Part shown: positions 43,053 through 49,522 of the stretch, one piece after another
Layout: every line of letters starts with the position of its first letter
How positions within the stretch are numbered: position 1 is the stretch's first letter
NCBI GenBank assembly: GCA_018432935.1
Contig: JAHDSF010000053.1
Location: 1-52,376 of the forward strand
Direction of reading: 5' to 3'
From: Rhodospirillales bacterium
Lineage (GTDB): Bacteria; Pseudomonadota; Alphaproteobacteria; Rhodospirillales; Shumkoniaceae
DNA: 52,376 bases
Program-made: the position numbers and the translations under genes
The notes under the pieces: model-generated
The model's database searches: none
Seen by the model: only the letters and a program-made list of their open reading frames with translations
Told to the model about the DNA's origin: nothing

Positions 43053-43087
43053 CTCTCGGGCGGGCATCCGCTCCGCCCGCCCGAGAG
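43053..43087 (+). repeat. Perfect 13-bp hairpin between dctP3 and dctQ3
   Basis: CTCTCGGGCGGGC (43053-43065) and GCCCGCCCGAGAG (43075-43087) form a perfect stem with a 9-nt loop. It fills the gap between the dctP3 stop and the dctQ3 SD (TGGAGG, 43093-43098). No U tract follows. Confidence 0.7.
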
Positions 43088-43103
43088 GTGCCTGGAGGAT
43101 ACG

Positions 43104-43604
43104 ATGCCAGACATCAAGGCGATTCTCTTCAAGATCGAGTTGGGCGTCCTGCTGGTCATGGGTGTTGCCGCGACGCTGATCATGTTCGTCAACGCCCTGC
43201 TCAGATACGCCGCGAACTACTCTTTGGAATGGGGTGAGGAATCGATCCGCATCCTCTTCGTCTCGTCGATGTTCATTGCCATCACGATGAGCTTCGTCCG
43301 CGACGAGCACATCGGGTTCGACGAACTCCTCAAGGTCACCCGCATCGGCCGGTTCGTGCGTGAGGTCGGCTACGCGGTGTCGCTGATCGTCGTCGGCGCC
43401 ATCACCGGCTACTACGGCTTCATCTACAACGGGATGGTGGGCGATACCCCGCTGCCCGCGACCGACCTGCCCACGGGCATGTTCCTGGTGCCGGGAGTCA
43501 TCGCCGGTGCCGTGTGGACGGTGATCGGGGTGCTGCGTCTCGCGTGCTGCCGTCTCGGTCCACCCGCCGCCAAGGACGGCTTGCCGGACCCCGCCGCAGG
43601 ATAG
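43104..43604 (+). CDS. TRAP transporter small permease (DctQ family), system 3
   Basis: 166-residue four-helix DctQ protein. I start at ATG 43104 (MPDIKAILFKIELGVLLVMG) because TGGAGG lies 5 nt upstream; longer frames would translate the hairpin. SLEWGEESIRILFVSSMFIA and RDEHIGFDELL are family motifs. Precedes dctM3 by 26 bp. Confidence 0.92.
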   Translation: MPDIKAILFKIELGVLLVMGVAATLIMFVNALLRYAANYSLEWGEESIRILFVSSMFIAITMSFVRDEHIGFDELLKVTRIGRFVREVGYAVSLIVVGAITGYYGFIYNGMVGDTPLPATDLPTGMFLVPGVIAGAVWTVIGVLRLACCRLGPPAAKDGLPDPAAG

Positions 43605-43630
43605 GCGGGAACACCAATAAGAGAACAGAA

Positions 43631-44905
43631 ATGGAAACGTTCGGCCTCTACCTCGGCATCTTCGGTGTCCTGTTTGTGCTCGGCATTCCGATTGTGCTCG
43701 CGCTCGCCCTGGCTGCCATCATCATGCTTCTGCTGAGCGACGTGCAGCTGCTCGTCTTCGCGCAGAAGTTCATCGTCTCGCTGGACAACTACAATCTCAC
43801 CGCGATGTTCTTCTTCATCTTTGCGGGTGAGCTCATGAACGGCGGCGGGATCACGCGGCGCATCGTCGGCGCGGTGTCGCGGCTGATCAAGGGTATCCCG
43901 GGTGGCCTCGCGATCGTCGCGGTTGTCTCCTGCGCCCTGTTCGCCGCCATCAACGGATCGGCAATTGCAACTTCGATCGCCATCGGCGCTCTGCTGTATT
44001 CGCCCATGGTCAAGCAGGGCTACCCCCCGGCCTTTGCCGCGGCCGTGATCGCGGCCGGCGGCATCATCGGCCCCATCATTCCACCGTCCATTCCGATGAT
44101 CGTCTACGGTTCGATCACCGGGGATTCCATCGCCGCCCTGTTCTCGGGCGGGTTCATCCTGGGCCTCCTCGTCACCATCGGCGAAATCGCCGTCATCTAC
44201 CTGGTGTCCCGCGCGCGCGGCTACGGGGCCGGCGGCGAGGTTCTGGTCATGGGCGAGACCAAGGGCGCCTTCTGGGCCGTCCTGTTCCCCGTCCTGATCT
44301 TCGGCCTGATCGTCGGCGGCCTGATGACGGCAACCGAGGCGTCGGCGTTCGCCGTCATGTACGCCTGGTTTGTCGGAACGTTCGTCTTCCGCGAGTTCGA
44401 GTGGAAGGAACTGCCCCTGATGGTGTACCGGGCGATGAAGGGCTCGGGCATGATCATGGCGATCGTCGGCTCGGCCACCGCGGTCGCCTGGGTGCTGACC
44501 TATCAGCGCGTCCCGCAGCAGGTGACCGAGGCCATGGTCCAGAACATCGGCAGCCCGATCATGTTCATGGCGGTGGCGTTCGCCATCCTGTTCTTCGTCG
44601 GCATGATCATGGACCTTACGCCGGCGATCCTGATCCTGACGCCGATCTTCATGGGACCGGTCGCCTCGTTCGGCATCGACCCGGTCTATTTCGGGGTCTT
44701 CTTCTGCTCGGTTCTGAGCGCTGGCCTGATCACGCCGCCCGTGGGAACGCTGATCTACCTCGGCTGCGCGACCTCCAAGAGCAACCTCGGCCAAGTGGTA
44801 CGGCAGCTGCTGCCGCTGGTCGGCGCGGTCTACCTCGCGCTGTTCGTGTCCGTGCTATGGCCCGAGATCATCACGTACATCCCCCGCACCTTGCTGAAGA
44901 TGTAG
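43631..44905 (+). CDS. TRAP transporter large permease (DctM family), system 3
   Basis: 424-residue DctM permease with FFFIFAGELMNGGGITRRIV, AAGGIIGPIIPPSIPMIVYG, TATEASAFAVMYAWFVG and VGMIMDLTPAILILTPIFMG. Completes TRAP system 3 and ends 19 bp before the kinase ATG, so uptake and catabolism are co-transcribed. Confidence 0.95.
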   Translation: METFGLYLGIFGVLFVLGIPIVLALALAAIIMLLLSDVQLLVFAQKFIVSLDNYNLTAMFFFIFAGELMNGGGITRRIVGAVSRLIKGIPGGLAIVAVVSCALFAAINGSAIATSIAIGALLYSPMVKQGYPPAFAAAVIAAGGIIGPIIPPSIPMIVYGSITGDSIAALFSGGFILGLLVTIGEIAVIYLVSRARGYGAGGEVLVMGETKGAFWAVLFPVLIFGLIVGGLMTATEASAFAVMYAWFVGTFVFREFEWKELPLMVYRAMKGSGMIMAIVGSATAVAWVLTYQRVPQQVTEAMVQNIGSPIMFMAVAFAILFFVGMIMDLTPAILILTPIFMGPVASFGIDPVYFGVFFCSVLSAGLITPPVGTLIYLGCATSKSNLGQVVRQLLPLVGAVYLALFVSVLWPEIITYIPRTLLKM

Positions 44906-44924
44906 CCGCGAAGGTGACGTCGTC

Positions 44925-46451
44925 ATGACCGGACACTTGAATTCTGACCGTATCCTGGCGGTCGACATCGGAACCTCGTCGGTGCGGGCCGCGGTCTTCG
45001 AGCCGACCGGCGCGTTCCATGCGGCCACCCAGGTGAAGTACGACACCATCCGTCCGGCCCCGTTCCGGGAGGAGCAGGATCCGGATCTGGTCCGCAACCG
45101 GGTGCTGGAGGCGATACGCGTCTGCCTGGCAAACCCCGAAGCGAAGGCGGCCCAGGTACGCGGCGTCGCCTTCTCGTCCCAGATGTACGGCATCTTCCCG
45201 GTTGACGCCGCCGGTCGCGCGACCGGCAACAGCATCCTGTGGAGCGACGGAAGGGCCGAGGCCGAGGCGGAAGCCATTCGCGCCCAGGGCCGGCACGAGG
45301 CGCTCTACCGGGCCAGCGGCTGCCCGGCCAACTCGATCTATCCCCTGGCCAAGCTGATCTGGATGAGAGCCCACCTGCCGGACCGTTTCGCGGCGGCGGC
45401 GAGGTTCGTCTCGATCAAGGAATACGTCATGGCGCCGATGATCGGCGACTGGGTGGTCGACCAGTCGATGGCGTCGGCCACCGGACTCCTGGACATCCGC
45501 ACGCAGCGCTGGTCCGAGGTCGCCTTGAGGGAAGCCGGCGTCGAAACCGGAAGACTGTCGACGCCCGTTCCCGGGGATGAGGGGCGGCCCTTCTCGAACG
45601 ACATCCTGCGCGCCGAACTGGGTCTGCCTGCCGGCGCAGTCGTGTATCCCGGCGGCGGCGACGGGCCGCTCGCGAACCTCGGCTCGGGTGCCGGCGCCGT
45701 CGGTGCGGTCAACATCGACCTCGGCACCTCGGGGGCGGCGCGGGTGGTGGTGGACCGCGTCACCCTGGATCCCGGCGGACGGCTGTGGTGCTACTGCCTG
45801 GCACCGGGGCGGTGGGCGCTGGGGGGAATCCTCACCAACGTCGGCAACGCCTACCAGTGGCTGGCGACCAACGTCGCCGCGCCGGAGGCGGCTCCCGAGG
45901 CCACGCTCGACCGCTTGAACGCGCTCGCCGCCGCGATCGCCCCCGGCGCCGACGGCCTGTTCTTCCTGCCATACCTGAGGAAGGTGCGTTCGCCGTACTG
46001 GGACAACAGGCTGCAAGGCGCGATGTTCGGCCTCACCGCGGGACACGACATCGGCCACATGGCGCGGGCACTGCTGGAAGCCATCGCCTACGACCTTGCC
46101 GCGTTGCTCGAGATCGCCGCAGCCCACGCCCCCGTCAAGACGCCCTTGGTGCTGACCGGGGGTTTGTCGCGATCGCCGATCCTGCCGCAGCTGCTGGCCG
46201 ACGTTCTGGGGGTCGAGATCCGCGTTCCCAGCCACGCCGAAGGATCGCTTGCGGGGGCGGCGATCGTCGGCCTCAAAGGGGCGGGCCTGATCCGCGAGCT
46301 TGCCTTCGAGACCGCCTCGGCGATCCAGGCCGCATCCTTCCGGCCCGATGCCGCCCGCCACCAGCAATACCGGCCGCTTCGCGCCGGCTACGCCCAGCTT
46401 GTCACGATGGTCCAGCAGGCCGCCCCGGCGGCCGGGATGGGAGTGGGATGA
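44925..46451 (+). CDS. FGGY family carbohydrate kinase
   Basis: 508-residue sugar kinase of the FGGY family (gluconate, xylulose and glycerol kinases). The N-terminal phosphate-binding motif is LAVDIGTSSVRAAVF (about residues 11-25). VAFSSQMYGIFPVDAAG and ILWSDGRAEAEAE are typical of gluconate/xylulose kinases. The catalytic Asp is in YPGGGDGPLANLG (about 240-252), and the C-terminal ATPase motif is LVLTGGLSRSPILPQLLADV. It should phosphorylate the imported compound or its oxidised form. The stop overlaps the next ATG (ATGA). Confidence 0.92.
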   Translation: MTGHLNSDRILAVDIGTSSVRAAVFEPTGAFHAATQVKYDTIRPAPFREEQDPDLVRNRVLEAIRVCLANPEAKAAQVRGVAFSSQMYGIFPVDAAGRATGNSILWSDGRAEAEAEAIRAQGRHEALYRASGCPANSIYPLAKLIWMRAHLPDRFAAAARFVSIKEYVMAPMIGDWVVDQSMASATGLLDIRTQRWSEVALREAGVETGRLSTPVPGDEGRPFSNDILRAELGLPAGAVVYPGGGDGPLANLGSGAGAVGAVNIDLGTSGAARVVVDRVTLDPGGRLWCYCLAPGRWALGGILTNVGNAYQWLATNVAAPEAAPEATLDRLNALAAAIAPGADGLFFLPYLRKVRSPYWDNRLQGAMFGLTAGHDIGHMARALLEAIAYDLAALLEIAAAHAPVKTPLVLTGGLSRSPILPQLLADVLGVEIRVPSHAEGSLAGAAIVGLKGAGLIRELAFETASAIQAASFRPDAARHQQYRPLRAGYAQLVTMVQQAAPAAGMGVG

Positions 46452-47422
46452 AGGTTCTGGTCACTTCGAAATCGTTCGGCAAGTTCAATCCCGAAGCGAT
46501 CGAGCTCCTCGAACGCAGCGGCTTCGCCGTCGTGCGAGGGACCAAGCCGTCGATGACGCCGGCCGAGATCGCGGCGGCGATCCCCGGCTTCGACGCGTTG
46601 ATCGTCGGCAACGACACGGTCGACCGTTCGGTGTTCCTGGCCGCCGACAGGCTGAAGCTGGTCCATATGCACGGGACCGGCCTCGACGGCATCGACATGG
46701 AGGCGGCCACCGCGAAGGGCGTGCTGGTGGCCAACGCCCCGGGCGCCAACAAGAACGCCGTCGCCGAGCTGATCGTCGCGCTGATGCTGACGGTGGGCAG
46801 GCGCATCGACAAGCATTCCTCCGCCCTGCGGCAGGGTGCATGGGAACGCACCCCCGGGCGGGAGGTGTCGGGATCGGTCGTCGGCCTGCTCGGGCTGGGG
46901 AACATCGGCAGGCGCGTCGTCGAACTCCTGTCGGGGTTCGCTCCGCGCCTTGTCGCCTACGACCCCGGTTCCGTCGACGAGGGGTTCGTCCTCGCCAACG
47001 GCATCTCTCGCGCCGCAACCGTCGAACGGGTGTTCCAGGAGGCCGACTTCCTAGTGCTGGCGCTGCCGCTCGCAGAGCAGACCCGGCACATCGTCAATGC
47101 CCGCACGCTCGGGCTGATGAAGCCCACCGCGTACGTCATCAACGCCTCCCGAGGCGCCCTGATCGATGACGAAGCGCTGGCCCAGGCCATCCGCAGCAAG
47201 ACGATCGGAGGCGCGGCACTGGATGCGTTCGCCACCGAGCCGCTGCCCGGGGATTCGATCCTCAGGACCCTGGATATCGTCATCACCCCCCATCTCGCCG
47301 CGACGTCGGAACAGTCAACGGCCCGCGTGTCGCAGCGGGTGGCGGAGAACGTCATCGCCATTCTCAGACACGGCCGTACCGACCTCGCCGTGAACGCCCC
47401 GTCCATCATCCCAGAAGCGTAG
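46448..47422 (+). CDS. D-2-hydroxyacid dehydrogenase (phosphoglycerate dehydrogenase-like)
   Basis: 324-residue NAD(P)-dependent dehydrogenase. Rossmann motif VGLLGLGNIGRRVVELL (about residues 140-156). The catalytic Arg-Glu-His set is seen in VINASRGALIDDEAL, LDAFATEPLP and IVITPHLAATSEQ. No C-terminal ACT domain, so it is the short catabolic type. Translationally coupled to the kinase and followed after 10 bp by the aldolase; it would act on a 2-hydroxy or 2-keto acid intermediate. Confidence 0.92.
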   Translation: MKVLVTSKSFGKFNPEAIELLERSGFAVVRGTKPSMTPAEIAAAIPGFDALIVGNDTVDRSVFLAADRLKLVHMHGTGLDGIDMEAATAKGVLVANAPGANKNAVAELIVALMLTVGRRIDKHSSALRQGAWERTPGREVSGSVVGLLGLGNIGRRVVELLSGFAPRLVAYDPGSVDEGFVLANGISRAATVERVFQEADFLVLALPLAEQTRHIVNARTLGLMKPTAYVINASRGALIDDEALAQAIRSKTIGGAALDAFATEPLPGDSILRTLDIVITPHLAATSEQSTARVSQRVAENVIAILRHGRTDLAVNAPSIIPEA

Positions 47423-47432
47423 GAGCAAGACC

Positions 47433-48371
47433 ATGATCACTGGTTCGCTGGTGCCGAACATCACCATCTTCACCAAGACCGGCGAGATCGACTTCGAGAA
47501 GACCCGCTGGCACATGGAGTGGATGTTCTCGCACGGCGTCGACGGGCTGTTCCTGACGGGTTCCTACGGCGCCGGTCCCCTGATGACCAACGACGAGCGC
47601 GTCGAGGTCCTGAAGATCGCCAAGCAATGCGCCGAGAAGTTCGGCAACAAGGTCCTGCTGCCGCACGTCGGCTGCATCGATACGGACCATACCGTCGAAC
47701 TTGCCAAGGCGGCGGAGAAGCTGGGAGTGGACGCCATCGGCGCGGTGCCGCCCTTCTACTACAAGCACGACGACGAGGTGGTCATCAACTATTACCGCGA
47801 GATCCTTGAAGCGGTCCGCACGCCGGTCTACGCCTACAACAATCCGGAGACGTCGCGTTACAAGTTCTCCGTGAAGGTTGTCCGCAAGCTGCAGGAGCTG
47901 GGCCTGGCGGGCATGAAGGACAGCCCGCTCGAGGTGGGGTTCCTCACCCGCGTGGCCTACGAGGCGCAAGTCGCCAAGAAGAATTTCCAGGTCATCATCG
48001 GCACCTCCACCGGCTGGCTGCCCTTCTACCACATGGGCGTGCGCGCGACGATCGCCGGCATGAACAACTGGGCGCCCGAGATCATCACCGAGATGGTCCG
48101 CGCCACGTTTGCCGGCGAGATGGATCGGGCGGCCGAGGCCTACCTGGTGATGATGGACTTGAGCGGCGTCATCAAGTCGAACTTCAACGACAGCACCATC
48201 GCCTCCCATGCCACCTTGTATGCCCGCGGGTTCGACGCCGGCTATCCCCGTAAGCCGATGATTCTTCCCCCGTTCTCGGATCCGCGATACGATGCCATGC
48301 GCAAGGCGTTGGCAGGAGCGTTCGCCCGCCTGGATCTGCCGTTCACGACCGGAGAGCTCAAGGTCGCCTGA
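47433..48371 (+). CDS. DapA-family aldolase/lyase (dihydrodipicolinate synthase superfamily)
   Basis: 312-residue class I aldolase. Schiff-base Lys162 in LAGMKDSPLE and Tyr135 in YAYNNPE are present. The loop usually reading GTTGE is LTGSYGAGPL here, lacking the usual Glu, so the substrate differs from dihydrodipicolinate. Its place after the kinase and hydroxyacid dehydrogenase suggests a 2-keto-3-deoxy-acid cleavage step. A GC-rich hairpin follows its stop. Confidence 0.88.
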   Translation: MITGSLVPNITIFTKTGEIDFEKTRWHMEWMFSHGVDGLFLTGSYGAGPLMTNDERVEVLKIAKQCAEKFGNKVLLPHVGCIDTDHTVELAKAAEKLGVDAIGAVPPFYYKHDDEVVINYYREILEAVRTPVYAYNNPETSRYKFSVKVVRKLQELGLAGMKDSPLEVGFLTRVAYEAQVAKKNFQVIIGTSTGWLPFYHMGVRATIAGMNNWAPEIITEMVRATFAGEMDRAAEAYLVMMDLSGVIKSNFNDSTIASHATLYARGFDAGYPRKPMILPPFSDPRYDAMRKALAGAFARLDLPFTTGELKVA

Positions 48372-48381
48372 CCGCGGAGGG

Positions 48382-48410
48382 GCCGCCCGGTCGGGGTCCC
48401 GCCGGGCGGC
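48382..48410 (+). terminator. Hairpin between the aldolase and rpiR genes
   Basis: GCCGCCCGG (48382-48390) and CCGGGCGGC (48402-48410) are perfect arms with an 11-nt loop, 10 bp after the aldolase stop. There is no U tract, so partial termination or mRNA stabilisation is likely, with rpiR expressed at a lower level. Confidence 0.5.
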
Positions 48411-48454
48411 TCCCTGTCCATATCCCTGGGATGCAGGAAACCAGAGGCAAGCCC

Positions 48455-49294
48455 ATGCACAGGCTGTCCTTCATCGAAGACAACGTCGGAAAGCTTCGAA
48501 AGTCGGAGGTGAAGGTCGCCGAGTTCATCCCCCCTCACGCACAAGAGGTCATCCACTTCTCGCTCAGCGAGCTGGCGGATCGGGTCGGGGTCAGCGAACC
48601 GACGGTGGTGCGGTTCTGCCGGGCCTTGGGCTTCTCCGGCTGGCAGGACTTCAAGATCTACCTGGCCCAGGCGATCATCCCTCAGGTCCGCACGATCCAC
48701 GAAAGCATCAGCGAGGACGACCGGCCCCAGCAGCTGGTCGCGAAGGTCTGCCAGGCCAACACCAACGCCATCCAGGAAACCCTCCACGTCCTCGATCAGA
48801 AGGCCGTCGACAAGGCGACCGACGCCTTGGCGGCGGCGACGAGGATCGTCTTCCACGGCTTCGGCGGTTCTGCCGTGGTGGCGATGGACGCGCACCACAA
48901 GTTCTTCCGGATCGGGATCCCGTGCGAGTGGGTGTCGGATTCCCACATGGCGGCGATGGCCGCGGCGATGATGGGCGAGAACCAGGTCTTCCTGGCGATC
49001 TCGCACTCCGGGGCAAGCCGCGACATCGTCGAGGTCCTGGACGTGGCCAGGAACGCCGGCGCGACGACGATTGCGATCGTCAGCCACGGCAAGTCCCCGG
49101 TGTCGAAGGTCGCCGACATCACGCTGCGGGTTGCATCCTCCGAGGTCAACGTCCGCTTCGAGCCGATGTCGTCGCGCATCGCCCAGCTTTGCATCGTCGA
49201 CATCCTGGCTGTCGGCGTGGCGCTGCGGCACAAGGAGGTCTTCTACAACAACCTGGTGAAGACCCGCCGCGCCCTCTCGACCAAGCGGTTCTGA
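48455..49294 (+). CDS. MurR/RpiR family transcriptional regulator
   Basis: 279-residue regulator. The N-terminal HTH_6 domain contains FSLSELADRVGVSEPTVVRF and CRALGFSGWQDFKIYL (about residues 28-65). The C-terminal SIS domain binds sugar phosphates (RIVFHGFGGSAVVAMDAHHK and FLAISHSGASRDIVEVLDVA). I prefer ATG 48455 with AGAGG 7 nt upstream; ATG 48431 would add 8 residues. As the last gene of the operon it may sense the phosphorylated intermediate made by the kinase. Confidence 0.92.
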   Translation: MHRLSFIEDNVGKLRKSEVKVAEFIPPHAQEVIHFSLSELADRVGVSEPTVVRFCRALGFSGWQDFKIYLAQAIIPQVRTIHESISEDDRPQQLVAKVCQANTNAIQETLHVLDQKAVDKATDALAAATRIVFHGFGGSAVVAMDAHHKFFRIGIPCEWVSDSHMAAMAAAMMGENQVFLAISHSGASRDIVEVLDVARNAGATTIAIVSHGKSPVSKVADITLRVASSEVNVRFEPMSSRIAQLCIVDILAVGVALRHKEVFYNNLVKTRRALSTKRF

Positions 49295-49474
49295 GCGGCG
49301 TTCCCGCTGCCGGCATGGCCCGAGCAGTGCCGGAAGCGTCTCGTCGGCACCCGCCGTCTTTTTTCCGAAACGGGCGCGAGCTTCTGCCCCGAACGACCCG
49401 GCGGCACGGCAATGCCGACCTCGGGAAGCTGCTTCGGAGCGGTTTCGGCGTGACTCGGGGGATGCCCAGCGAAA

Positions 49475-49502
49475 AGCCCGGCCCCTTCTGGGGGGCCGGG
49501 CT
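49475..49502 (-). terminator. Rho-independent terminator of the adhesin-like gene
   Basis: AGCCCGGCCCC (49475-49485) and GGGGCCGGGCT (49492-49502) are perfect 11-bp arms. Read on the minus strand the stem ends in CTTTTC, a U tract, 21 bp past the adhesin stop. On the plus strand CTCTCT follows, so it may also stop read-through from rpiR. The rest of 49295-49522 holds no gene I can support. Confidence 0.75.
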
Positions 49503-49522
49503 CTCTGCGGAACCTTCCGCCG

